Source: Gammaproteobacteria bacterium (lineage in GTDB: Bacteria > Pseudomonadota > Gammaproteobacteria > DSM-16500). From it: a DNA stretch of 64,000 nucleotides. The stretch covers positions 62,001 to 126,000 of the forward strand of contig JARLJO010000004.1 in the NCBI GenBank assembly GCA_031291175.1. The letters are read 5' to 3'. A program made the position numbers and the translations under genes. Positions 35,625 through 44,450 of this stretch are shown piece by piece. The notes under the pieces are model-generated. The model was not told the DNA's origin. It worked only from the letters and a program-made list of their open reading frames with translations, and ran no database searches. Each line of letters opens with the position of its first letter. Within the stretch, counting starts at the first letter, position 1.

Positions 35625-36527
35625 TTATATTTTTTGTACGGCCATCAATCCACTGCGACCATCCATCTCCCCTTGAACCAATTCACAAACAGGAATGTTT
35701 TCTGGATTAGCTAAAGCTTCTTTCGCAATATCTTCCCCTTTAACAAATTGAATATTGGCGGCTTTCGCTTTCAATAAAAAATCAGTAAACCAGGATAAAT
35801 ATTTCATGCCTTCAATTTCAGCGTGAGTGGTAAATGTGTTCGTGACATGTGTAACGAGAGAATTTAAATAATGTTCGGTAAGGTTTTCGAGCGGGTATTC
35901 AGGACGACCTAATAATTCATCTAAGGTCGGTAAATTTGTCGGAATTTGCAAGGTCTTAAATGTAGTTTCGTTGACACGTGGATAAAATGGAAACACACCG
36001 CGCGCATCACTCGCATAAGTCAATTCAGCCTCATCATAAGCGGCGAGACTAAGTGCATTGGCTTGCCAACCGGCGGCACCCGCTGTACCTGCTTTAAAGC
36101 CAAAAATCCGTTGGAATTCTGTGCGCGCTTTTTCAAATTCTGCGAACACTTCCGATTTTGTCATCTTGGCCAAACCATCTTGCCAGCGAATATGGTCGTA
36201 GCAATGAATACCCACTTCATGACCCGCCTCATAAGCTGCCTGTATGATTTTTTGATTACGCTTGCCGATGTGAGGACCAGGCAATAACGTCCCATTCAAA
36301 AGCGTGCGTATACCATAAATGCTCACCACACTGCTGCGACTGACTTTTTTTAAAAAACCCGGACGAAATATCCGCTTGATCGCTCGGCCCGTATTATCAG
36401 GCCCAAGTGAAAAAAGAAAAGTGGCAGGAATATCCAGCTCAGCAAATAACTTTAATAAATTTGGCACGCCAATACGTGTGCCACGGTCAGTATCAACGTC
36501 AATTTTAATCGCTAACTTCTTTTGCAT
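35625..36527 (-). CDS. arnD: ArnD-like polysaccharide deacetylase (lipid-linked formamido-sugar deformylase)
   Basis: 300 residues with the NodB-type fold. IKIDVDTDRGTRIGVP at the N-terminus and the metal-binding GIHCYDHIRWQ are near-diagnostic of ArnD, which deformylates undecaprenyl-phosphate-Ara4-formyl-N on the inner membrane. GWQANALSLAAYDE follows as in the family. It lies four bases after arnC and about 20 before the formyltransferase, so the three are surely one operon. Confidence 0.88.
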   Translation of the reverse strand: MQKKLAIKIDVDTDRGTRIGVPNLLKLFAELDIPATFLFSLGPDNTGRAIKRIFRPGFLKKVSRSSVVSIYGIRTLLNGTLLPGPHIGKRNQKIIQAAYEAGHEVGIHCYDHIRWQDGLAKMTKSEVFAEFEKARTEFQRIFGFKAGTAGAAGWQANALSLAAYDEAELTYASDARGVFPFYPRVNETTFKTLQIPTNLPTLDELLGRPEYPLENLTEHYLNSLVTHVTNTFTTHAEIEGMKYLSWFTDFLLKAKAANIQFVKGEDIAKEALANPENIPVCELVQGEMDGRSGLMAVQKI

Positions 36528-36531
36528 ACGG

Positions 36532-37473
36532 TTAATTGCCGTGTTTATCTAAGGTGTCGCGCACAATAAAAAATGGACGTTGACGTACATCTTTGTAAAT
36601 ACGTCCAATGTATTCACCCACAATACCAAGACCCATTAAGGTCACGCCAAATAAGAAGTACACAATAGCAAATAAGGTAAAAATACCTTCCGCTTCAGGG
36701 CCTATGAAAATGCGACGAATAAACAAATACACTACGAACAACGTGCTAAGCAAGGAGACCACAATACCAAAAACAGTAAAAATCTGTAATGGCACGAGTG
36801 AAAATCCTGTCATGAGATCGAAGTTCAAACGCAATAATTTATATAAATTATATTTTGATTCACCTGCTTCACGCAGGCTATGGTCCACTTCAATTTCAGT
36901 GGGACTGCTTGCATAACTGTAGGCAAGTGCGGGGATATATATACTGGATTCTTTGCTGGCAATCACCGCATCCACTACATGACGCTTGTAGGCGCGCAGC
37001 ATACAGCCTTGATCCGTCATCACAATACCCGTAATGCGCGCACGAATGGAATTATTCAAGCGGGAAGCATGACGGCGAAACCAAGTGTCTTGTCTGTTTT
37101 TACGAATGCTACCGACATAATCATGGCCTGCTTCTATTGCTCGCACCAGATTTGGAATTTCTTCGGGTGGATTTTGCAGATCCGCATCCAAGGTAATAAT
37201 CACTTCACCACGCGCTCGTTCAAAACCGGCGGTAATTGCCATGTGCTGACCAAAGTTCCCGTTAAAATGCACGATACGAATGTGATTAGGACGTCGGTTG
37301 TGCAGATCATTTAAGATGGTTTCGGTGGCGTCGCGACTGCCGTCATTGACCAAGATAATTTCGTAAGATTTGCCGTAATTATCCAGAACGTTGATCAAAC
37401 GTGAATAGAGGTTTTCGAGGTTGCCTGCTTCGTTATAAACGGGCACTACAATGCTTAAATAAGGTTTAGCCAT
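36532..37473 (-). CDS. arnC: ArnC-like undecaprenyl-phosphate glycosyltransferase
   Basis: 313 residues. GT2 catalytic domain with LSIVVPVYNEAGNLE, ILVNDGSRD, LDADLQNPPEEI and MTDQGCMLRAYKR, followed by two C-terminal membrane helices (about 230-285). This is the transferase that loads formamido-arabinose onto undecaprenyl phosphate. First gene of the three-gene operon, with AAGCGAG before its ATG. Genes for making UDP-Ara4N (arnB, the arnA dehydrogenase half) and for final transfer (arnT) are not adjacent. Confidence 0.9.
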   Translation of the reverse strand: MAKPYLSIVVPVYNEAGNLENLYSRLINVLDNYGKSYEIILVNDGSRDATETILNDLHNRRPNHIRIVHFNGNFGQHMAITAGFERARGEVIITLDADLQNPPEEIPNLVRAIEAGHDYVGSIRKNRQDTWFRRHASRLNNSIRARITGIVMTDQGCMLRAYKRHVVDAVIASKESSIYIPALAYSYASSPTEIEVDHSLREAGESKYNLYKLLRLNFDLMTGFSLVPLQIFTVFGIVVSLLSTLFVVYLFIRRIFIGPEAEGIFTLFAIVYFLFGVTLMGLGIVGEYIGRIYKDVRQRPFFIVRDTLDKHGN

Positions 37474-37733
37474 TTTTTTCTCGCTTAACTGGAAGAAATT
37501 TACTGTTAGGAGAATAACACTTCATAAAATACCGTCAACTTCTTCTGTAACTTATTGGATTATCTAAATTTATATTTAGTTTACCTGAGAGGGATTTGCA
37601 ATGAATCTGGCGCTAATCCTTGGGATAAGCTACAAAGTTAAAATTTTAGCGCATCCAATAAGCAGGCCTGAAGAAAAGATCACTTTCTGGCCCGCTAAAT
37701 TTTCGACAATCATCAAAGCATTATGTGGTTAAC

Positions 37734-39170
37734 TTACCCGTTATTTTGTCGCCTTGGCGCGGCTCTTACAAAGATTTTTCTTGTCGTGGAGGATTGAGAA
37801 CACTCTAATTCACGCAAGCGATTTGACAACGCTATTGCCATTGACGGAGAAATCTCTGGTGTATTCATTTCTGCAACAATCTTAAAAAAGGTTTTCAGAT
37901 ACGCTGATTCCGCTTTTTTCTGACAGCAAGCAAAAAAGTAACCTCTTGTTATCGATTCAGATTGATGATCAATAGCCACCATTGCTAACTTTTGTAAGCA
38001 TCGCAGATCGTCCGATGGGTTCTCTCTAATGATGACACGCATGGCCTTTATAGCCGCATTGTTAGGATTATCTGCTCGCATCAGATTAAGGCTGATTGCT
38101 TCTAAAATTGAATTTAATGCTTCTGATAGAGAAGCAGCCTCTTCTTGCTGGGAGGAAGCCACTGATGGGTCAAAAAACGTATTTTCTGGACTTGCATTAG
38201 CACTGCGATCTGAACAGAATTTTAATGGCATTTTTTCATCGCTACCATCCTCTGCAGCCTTCGCATCAGCTGGCGGAAAAGATAACGGGAGAGAGAGAAA
38301 ATCGGCATCGGCTGTGGCTTGCTCAATGGGGCCATAATGTTTTAGTCTGGGTGGCTGCAGAGGATTTTCGACTGGAGCATTACTATGAAACACTTCAATC
38401 ACGGCGTCTGCCTGCAAATCATTAGCGCTTGCAAGATTCAAATTACCAATCCCTTCTTCTGGCACCATATTACTTTCTGCAGGAGCCTTTGCTTCCAGCG
38501 GAGCTTCATCGATAGGGCCGACCGAGCGCGCTACCGCTGGCATGATTGATAATGGTGGGGGATATACGGCTCCCTCCAACGCTCGCCCCACCAGTGGAAA
38601 CTCAACACTGAGAACATTTCTCCATGCTGTCATGACTTTAATGAGATTCAAAGCGGTTGATGGATTGCTGAAGGAGGTGTCTTTTGGTAAGACCGGTTTT
38701 GGAAGAGATAGAATTTTACTGTCGATTTTCATTATATAGCCAAGAAGAGCATTTATCTCAATGGCTGCTTTTAAAGAAAAGATCTCATCTTGATTATTTG
38801 CATTCAGTAAAACATCCGCATTCTGATGAGCACTGTGTCGATCTTCCTCTGACGATATCAGATATTTATCGAGCAAAATGGTTTGATGTATCGATAATAA
38901 AATAGAGCGCTCAGAAAGCACCAAAAGTATATCGCTCAAATTCTTATTTAATATTTGCTGGAGCTCAGCATGGTCATAATGCTCTATCTCGCCAAGCGGC
39001 CAGGAGTCCGCTAAATCCACCGGTGTCGGAGGTGGAGTGATACTCGAACTCAGATGATTGGCGGTAATGCCGGGGCGAGCCGTAATAGAACAAGACTGCT
39101 CTCTTGCGGGAGAGGAGACAGCAGCAGGCTCATTTAGCACTGTAATAGATTCGTTTCGGATAGAGCTCAT
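37734..39170 (-). CDS. Hypothetical protein, possible effector
   Basis: 478 residues behind GAGGA. There is a Pro/Ser/Thr-rich N-terminus (residues 1-55), a helical segment at 65-190, a long low-complexity Ala/Pro/Glu-rich middle, and a helical C-terminal domain (350-470) with an EEAASLSEALNSILEAISLN stretch and two Cys in FFACCQKK. The end is basic. No signal peptide or known motif. It is effector-like only by composition and by lying beside a SET-like gene. Confidence 0.55.
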   Translation of the reverse strand: MSSIRNESITVLNEPAAVSSPAREQSCSITARPGITANHLSSSITPPPTPVDLADSWPLGEIEHYDHAELQQILNKNLSDILLVLSERSILLSIHQTILLDKYLISSEEDRHSAHQNADVLLNANNQDEIFSLKAAIEINALLGYIMKIDSKILSLPKPVLPKDTSFSNPSTALNLIKVMTAWRNVLSVEFPLVGRALEGAVYPPPLSIMPAVARSVGPIDEAPLEAKAPAESNMVPEEGIGNLNLASANDLQADAVIEVFHSNAPVENPLQPPRLKHYGPIEQATADADFLSLPLSFPPADAKAAEDGSDEKMPLKFCSDRSANASPENTFFDPSVASSQQEEAASLSEALNSILEAISLNLMRADNPNNAAIKAMRVIIRENPSDDLRCLQKLAMVAIDHQSESITRGYFFACCQKKAESAYLKTFFKIVAEMNTPEISPSMAIALSNRLRELECSQSSTTRKIFVRAAPRRQNNG

Positions 39171-39436
39171 TCGTATGTCCTCGTTATTGTTTTGTGCGTG
39201 TATTGCATATTTTTATAGCTATTTTAATAGCCTATATTCTTGTGGGGAACTCTAACACAGTCCAGCATTAATTTGTGTAATTATCATACATTTAGTGGCT
39301 TTATTTTATGAAAATGGGGGTTTTTAGGACATTGTGGGGTTTCGTTTTATCAAAGGCGCGGAAAAGAGAAAAAAGAGTGAGATGGTGACGAGAACAAGAA
39401 TGCTCCGGGCGCTATTTCTTAAGTGAGTGCCATTAG

Positions 39437-39550
39437 GTCCTATCGAGGTAGGTTTACTTTTTTCGTGGGAGCATAAGCTCCGCGCGTAAAAAGCAAACCT
39501 ACCCTGCCACCCCGTGTTTTTGTGTCGCTTCCACTTTCGTGGAAGCGAAT
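39437..39550. repeat. Palindromic repeat, family A, with terminal CTTCCAC hairpin
   Basis: GGTAGGTTTACTTTTTT and AAAAAGCAAACCTACC form the main arms, followed by CTGCCACCCCGTGTTTTTGT and the small palindrome CGCTTCCACTTTCGTGGAAG. The 382-base gap before this gene otherwise shows no gene; 39171-39300 is AT-rich leader DNA. Confidence 0.8.
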
Positions 39551-39553
39551 AGT

Positions 39554-40708
39554 TTAAGCTTGATCGCTCATACCTTGATTTTTTAGCAACGGCTTTTTTG
39601 GTGAGTTTTGGGCAGGTACTTTGATGATCATACGATCCGCGTCCGGATTCTTTTTTAAATAATTCTGTAAAAAACCGTGAGGGATAGGCGATTTGATAGC
39701 TTCAGATTGCATAGAGGAATAAGGATCTTCTGTAGTAATCACAAGACCTGTCTCTGCTGGGCTTTCCATGAGTTCCCAGCGGGTCATGGTGGCGACTTTG
39801 TGGAAGATCAGTTCACCCGTGTCAAAGAAGATGGATATATCTTTTAGGTGATATAAATCAGGGTTGATAATTTCGCCATTGTGATCGGGGCGGTTATCAA
39901 ACAATAGCAGCATTTTAGCGGGCTCTGCCATATCATCATGGGTGACATATTCATCTGGCAATGCATAAGACCATAAAAGCTGTGTGCCGAATTCGCCGCC
40001 ATCAATATCGCTAATGACTTCGACACCCATGATGGCATAGCCATGATAATATTTTATTTTGCTGCGAAGATTGGCGGTCGCAACATTTTTCATGACGGAT
40101 TGTTTTTTGAAAGTGAAGTTTGGCAGCTCATCTTTGTTTGGCGCATGATTAATAAGATCTAGTATGCCGCCCCGCACTTCAGGATCAATAATGCCGTAAA
40201 TTTTTCGCTCTGCTGAGTTGTAGTCTTGCAATGCGGAGCAATGCACTTTGGTTTCAAGATCGGCTTTGGTTGGGTTCAGATGAATAATGCCCGATGAAAT
40301 GATGAAAGTACCTGCGGGTAGCATTTTGCCTGCGGGCACAAACACGCCTTTGCCGAGTGTGCGATTTTCCATGTCACAAATGGCTGTGTTCTCTGTGATG
40401 GATTTAGCCCATGCTAAAAATTGTGTGGCGGTGAAATCATGTTTGTAACTGCCATCGGAATTTTGGTAGCAAATGATTTTGTTGAGATCGGACTTATTCA
40501 CAAACAGTCCTTCAATCCAGCTTTTTCGTTGTAGTTGTTTTAAAACCTGGTCAGTAGGACGATTTTCAATTTTAGCGTGATGACAAGGAATGGTATCGCT
40601 CGCTAAAAGTGTTTTCGGAGGAACAACCAGTGGCAGCAGGGAAATCAAATTTTTATCTTCATTGAGAACAGAGCAATTCTCTGGTAATACTTGATTGTTT
40701 AGACTCAT
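39554..40708 (-). CDS. SET-domain-like protein, putative methyltransferase effector
   Basis: 384 residues. A SET-like pattern is visible: TLGKGVFVPAGKMLPAGTFI (117-136) corresponds to the opening G-x-G-V-F strand, DLINHAPN (184-191) to the RFINHSCxPN pseudoknot, and ISDIDGGEF...LLWSY (232-248) to the I..GEEL..DY end. The key Asn-His pair and final Tyr are kept. SET enzymes methylate lysine; Legionella RomA/LegAS4 modify host histones. There is no signal peptide. It is single and divergent from the next gene. Match is by motif only, so moderate confidence. Confidence 0.6.
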   Translation of the reverse strand: MSLNNQVLPENCSVLNEDKNLISLLPLVVPPKTLLASDTIPCHHAKIENRPTDQVLKQLQRKSWIEGLFVNKSDLNKIICYQNSDGSYKHDFTATQFLAWAKSITENTAICDMENRTLGKGVFVPAGKMLPAGTFIISSGIIHLNPTKADLETKVHCSALQDYNSAERKIYGIIDPEVRGGILDLINHAPNKDELPNFTFKKQSVMKNVATANLRSKIKYYHGYAIMGVEVISDIDGGEFGTQLLWSYALPDEYVTHDDMAEPAKMLLLFDNRPDHNGEIINPDLYHLKDISIFFDTGELIFHKVATMTRWELMESPAETGLVITTEDPYSSMQSEAIKSPIPHGFLQNYLKKNPDADRMIIKVPAQNSPKKPLLKNQGMSDQA

Positions 40709-40929
40709 TTTATGACTACCCTATGAATTTGGTTTTCAACCATCATACCAAAAAAATATCGCTTAAAGTAAATTATGATTTTTTGCCTTTTGATAAATCA
40801 TTTTTAGATATTTTGCGAACATTTTTGGCTAATAAAACAGGCTGAAGCTATCGCCTTGTTTTCGATGACATTTTAAGTGTTAACACGATATACTGATGAA
40901 CGAAAGAGGTCATTATTGATGGGATTTGT

Positions 40930-42831
40930 ATGTTATTTGCAGCGATGAAAAAACTTCCCCCTTCTTTTTTTGGTCGATCTTTTATCTTTTGGATTTTGTT
41001 GGTCTGTGTTCTTTACTGCTGTCTGGAATATTATTATTTGTCGCATGCCATCTTTACAACGGATGATTTTTGGCTGGCGTTTCACATTTATCAATACAAA
41101 CACAGCATTCCTTATCGTGATTTTGCGCCTTATAAAACTGTCTTAGGTTATTATCTTTATTTGCTGCCTATGTGTTTGTCATCGGATCCCATTAAGCCGT
41201 TACTCTATGTGAAAGAAACTGCGGTAGTGGTGAATGCTTTTTTTATGATGATCTTGTCTGTACGTCTGCGACAATTTTATAGTGATAGAGCCATTTTAGC
41301 TGCGTTAATACTCGTGGCGTTTTCTCATCTCTTCTTGATTTATTCTAGCGAAATCAGGGTGGATCTTTTAGCTTATTGGCTATGCGCGCTGGCTGTGATT
41401 TTGATTTTTGAAAATAAAATGGTTTTTGCGGGGCTTTGTCTTGGTTTTGGATTTTTGATATCGCAAAAATCGGCTTGGTATATTGTCGCGATCGATATGG
41501 CTTTTTTAAGTTTTTGCCTGAGTGGTCTTTCTTATAAAAAAATAGTGAAGCAGTTGCTATTGTTGAATAGTGTGCTTATTGCGGTGATTGGTGGCTATAT
41601 TGTTTTTTGGGCGGGTTTTTCGAGTTTAGATGTCGTGTGGCATAGTGTTTTTTATGAAGCTTATCTTGTTTCCACGTTAGATTCTTATCGTGCTTTGCAG
41701 GCTCAATATTGGCTTTCTGTGTTACAGAATAATGCTTTGTTACTTTTGTTATGGCCATTGGCTTTTATTTCGCTTTTTGTTTTGCCTAAGGGTGAGGATA
41801 TTTTTTTTCGGCGTGTGTTTTTGTTTATTTTGACGTCGATGATGTTTTTGTTTTTGTGTTTTTATCGGCAAGCGTTTCCTTATAACTTTGTTGTTTTGGC
41901 GCCGATATTTTTTCTTTTGTATACGGATTTTTTTGCGTGGTTGATGAGGATTTTTCATGCAGAGTATTTAACGAAATGGTCAGATCAATGTTTGTTTGGG
42001 CTTCTTCTCTTTTATGCTCTGGCTTTTATAGGGTTAAGTTTATATTTAGGATTACATGGTATCCATTTTTTAATGGTTTTAGTGCCACTGGCATTGGCTT
42101 ATTTGCTGTTTTCTGAAAAAAAGACAGAGAATGTAAAATCTGCTGCTTCAACTTTGATTTATTTGCCTATTGTTTTTTTAGGGATGATTTGTCCGGTTAT
42201 CTGGTTTGGCAATGTGATGTCTGGTATGGATAATCGCTATCAATTTTCCATGGTCTCTTTATTGAATACATTGTTGAAAGAAGGTGATGAATACGTAGCG
42301 GGTGTGCCATTGCTTTATAATAAAGCGCAGCCTACTCCAGGATTAAAACATTTGGTTATGCCTTCGCTTGATTATATGAAGCATCCTGATGCCACGATCG
42401 CTCATGTTTTATTACCGTCGCTCTATCTTGCGCCTGTCAGTAGTCAGCAGATTATTCAGTCTTTGCAAGATAGGCCCGTGAAGGTGTATGTGAATAATAA
42501 TCGGTTTCGTTTGCTACCGGCTGATCTTCAGGATTATTTTGCTGCTCATTATGCGCATTTTTGGGGGAGTATTTATGTTTATGCGCCGTCTGTTGAAAAA
42601 AATGAGACTGGCATTCAAATTGCTTTTGATGGGGATTATAAATTAGTGGGGAAAAATGCGGTATTCCTTGATCACGAACAAGTGTGGCCAAATCACGATG
42701 TTTATTTAAAGAAAGGATATCATGATGCTCGTGCGAGTACTGGCTATCGATTGGTATTGATTCCTCATGTTGGATCGGCTTATTTGGATGCGGCTTTTCA
42801 AGATGATGATTGGGCGGCTCTTGTGCTTTAG
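40930..42831 (+). CDS. Polytopic membrane glycosyltransferase-like protein
   Basis: 633 residues with about ten to twelve hydrophobic segments between residues 15 and 420 and a soluble C-terminal domain of about 200 residues. An early luminal-loop acidic pair (ATTDDFWLAFHIY, cf. IFTTDD) resembles the catalytic Asp of GT-C fold enzymes such as ArnT/PMT, which use polyprenyl-phosphate sugars. Codon use is T-rich compared with neighbours. It might complete the pathway begun by the Arn-like operon 3.5 kb away, but it does not look like a standard ArnT. Confidence 0.6.
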   Translation: MLFAAMKKLPPSFFGRSFIFWILLVCVLYCCLEYYYLSHAIFTTDDFWLAFHIYQYKHSIPYRDFAPYKTVLGYYLYLLPMCLSSDPIKPLLYVKETAVVVNAFFMMILSVRLRQFYSDRAILAALILVAFSHLFLIYSSEIRVDLLAYWLCALAVILIFENKMVFAGLCLGFGFLISQKSAWYIVAIDMAFLSFCLSGLSYKKIVKQLLLLNSVLIAVIGGYIVFWAGFSSLDVVWHSVFYEAYLVSTLDSYRALQAQYWLSVLQNNALLLLLWPLAFISLFVLPKGEDIFFRRVFLFILTSMMFLFLCFYRQAFPYNFVVLAPIFFLLYTDFFAWLMRIFHAEYLTKWSDQCLFGLLLFYALAFIGLSLYLGLHGIHFLMVLVPLALAYLLFSEKKTENVKSAASTLIYLPIVFLGMICPVIWFGNVMSGMDNRYQFSMVSLLNTLLKEGDEYVAGVPLLYNKAQPTPGLKHLVMPSLDYMKHPDATIAHVLLPSLYLAPVSSQQIIQSLQDRPVKVYVNNNRFRLLPADLQDYFAAHYAHFWGSIYVYAPSVEKNETGIQIAFDGDYKLVGKNAVFLDHEQVWPNHDVYLKKGYHDARASTGYRLVLIPHVGSAYLDAAFQDDDWAALVL

Positions 42832-42873
42832 TGAGAGACTAGTTAGGGTAGAAAATTTTAGAGTGTTTTTTTT

Positions 42874-43050
42874 GTTGACTGGGGTCCTGGGAAAGCTATG
42901 CTTCTGTGCTGTGATTTAGCAGTGGTTCGCGGACACAACCCCACAAAAAGCGTGGGGGTTTTAGTCCGTGCTACTAATCCGTGGGATTAAGATCAACCGG
43001 AAATGCGGATCTTCGGCAAGAAAAAAATATAAAATAGCGTTAACTCAACA
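42874..43050. repeat. Repeat family C copy with a family A border
   Basis: After TTGACTGGGGTCCTGG (family A border) comes about 140 bp shared with 55828-55972: GTGATTTAGCAG, GGTTCGCGGACACAACC, AAAAAGCGTGGGGGTTTTAG, GGATCTTCGGCA and AATAGCGTTAACTCAA. CCCCAC/GTGGGGG forms a hairpin inside. Confidence 0.75.
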
Positions 43051-43086
43051 TATACGAATCAAAAAAAACAGGGTAGGCACGCATTT

Positions 43087-43680
43087 CTATGCCGTCTCTT
43101 TTTTTATCCATGGACTCGTCTTCGGCGCGGTGTATTTTAAAAATTGTTGTAATAATGAGGACGGTGAGTCACCAACAATAATCATGTCATTGTGATCTGC
43201 GTGCAAGAAAGATTCTTTTACAGCATGCTGCATGAATTGAATCAGGTGATTATAGTAGTGGTTGGTATTGAGTATGCCACAAGGTTTGTGGTGATATCCC
43301 AATTTCGCCCAAGTGACTACTTCAAAAAATTCTTCCCAGGTGCCAGGGCCGCCAGGCAACATGATAAAGCCATCTGCAAGTTTTGCCATGAGTGCTTTGC
43401 GCTCGTGCATGGAGTCGACTATGTGCAAATCGGTGAGTCCTTCGTGAGCCACTTCGTAATCTACTAGTGATTGTGGAATGACACCAATGACTTTGCCGCC
43501 TGCTTTTAAGGCTGTGTCAGCGACTGCACCCATCAACCCTACATTGCCACCACCGTAGATGATGTCTATGTTCGCCTCAACCATAGCTAAAGCAAGTTGT
43601 TCTGCCATTGCAAGGTAGGCAGGATTGCCGCCTATGTTAGAACCACAATATATGGCTATGGTATTTATTTTTTGTTGCAT
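43087..43680 (-). CDS. LOG-family nucleotide 5'-monophosphate phosphoribohydrolase
   Basis: 197 residues of the TIGR00730/LOG family: YGGGNVGLMGAVADTALKAG and the signature MLPGGPGTWEEFFEV. Members release free base from adenosine-type monophosphates; in plants this activates cytokinins, in bacteria the role is probably nucleotide turnover. It lies 28 bases after the carbonic anhydrase gene, in the same direction, with AGGA before its ATG, so they are likely co-transcribed. Confidence 0.92.
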   Translation of the reverse strand: MQQKINTIAIYCGSNIGGNPAYLAMAEQLALAMVEANIDIIYGGGNVGLMGAVADTALKAGGKVIGVIPQSLVDYEVAHEGLTDLHIVDSMHERKALMAKLADGFIMLPGGPGTWEEFFEVVTWAKLGYHHKPCGILNTNHYYNHLIQFMQHAVKESFLHADHNDMIIVGDSPSSLLQQFLKYTAPKTSPWIKKETA

Positions 43681-43708
43681 GGTGAATTCCTATTTTTTTA
43701 GTTTTAAT

Positions 43709-44320
43709 TTATTTACCTGAATCCAATGGTTGGTATTGATTTTCCATTTCGTTATAAGTGAATATTTGACCCATCTTAATATCAAAAAACCAAAGGTGAA
43801 GAATCAATTTGCCTTGATCGACTCTTTGCTTTATCCAGGGAAAAGTCAGTGAGTTTTGATAGGAGAGGTTTAGTGCTAATTTAGCATAGTCATCTGCATC
43901 TTGTTCTAGCTTGTCTTTTGCTTCAACCAGAGACACCCAATTTGTGATGAAGTCATTTTGGTTGGCATCGGTTTGACTTAATAATGATTGAATACCACCA
44001 CACTGACTATGACCTAATAATATCAGATGCTCAACTTCTAAAAAACGGACACCAAATTCTAACGCTGCGCTGGTACCGTGATGTGCATCATCTTTTTCAT
44101 AGGGTGGAACGATGTTTGCAACGTTACGCACAACAAATAAATCACCCGGGTCACATTGGAGTATCAAGGCCGGATCAACGCGTGAGTCACAGCATGCTAC
44201 CACCATGATTTGGGGTTGCTGGCCATAGTTCGAAAGATATTGCATGACTGACTTGTCGCCATGCGCATATTTGTTTCTGAAATCCTGGTAACCCTCCAGA
44301 ATTCTTAGGAAATTATCCAT
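43709..44320 (-). CDS. can: Beta-class carbonic anhydrase
   Basis: 203 residues. Zinc ligands and active-site residues are in CCDSRVDP (C44, D45, R47) and LLGHSQCGGI (His and Cys). It interconverts CO2 and bicarbonate in the cytoplasm. ATG follows AGGAG. Downstream is the LOG-family gene, upstream the ferrochelatase gene in the same direction, about 130 bases away. Confidence 0.94.
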   Translation of the reverse strand: MDNFLRILEGYQDFRNKYAHGDKSVMQYLSNYGQQPQIMVVACCDSRVDPALILQCDPGDLFVVRNVANIVPPYEKDDAHHGTSAALEFGVRFLEVEHLILLGHSQCGGIQSLLSQTDANQNDFITNWVSLVEAKDKLEQDADDYAKLALNLSYQNSLTFPWIKQRVDQGKLILHLWFFDIKMGQIFTYNEMENQYQPLDSGK

Positions 44321-44450
44321 CTTAAGACTCCTGTCTCGTTGGTTCGCTCATTATATCTTGTGTACTGCGTTGATTAAAGTCATTTGGACGACTTACTCTT
44401 TGCACATTTCTTAATTGGCGGAGTCAAGTCTTTGTTTTATGGTCTGTTTC

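Noticed and set aside
41576-42691. Minus-strand Lys/Gln-rich ORFs inside the GT-C-like gene
   Set aside because: They are antisense shadows of a T-rich, hydrophobic coding strand and have no ribosome sites or family matches.
43087-43680. Lysine decarboxylase annotation for the LOG-family gene
   Set aside because: PGGxGTxxE marks the LOG/phosphoribohydrolase family; the old 'lysine decarboxylase' label for this motif is a known misannotation.
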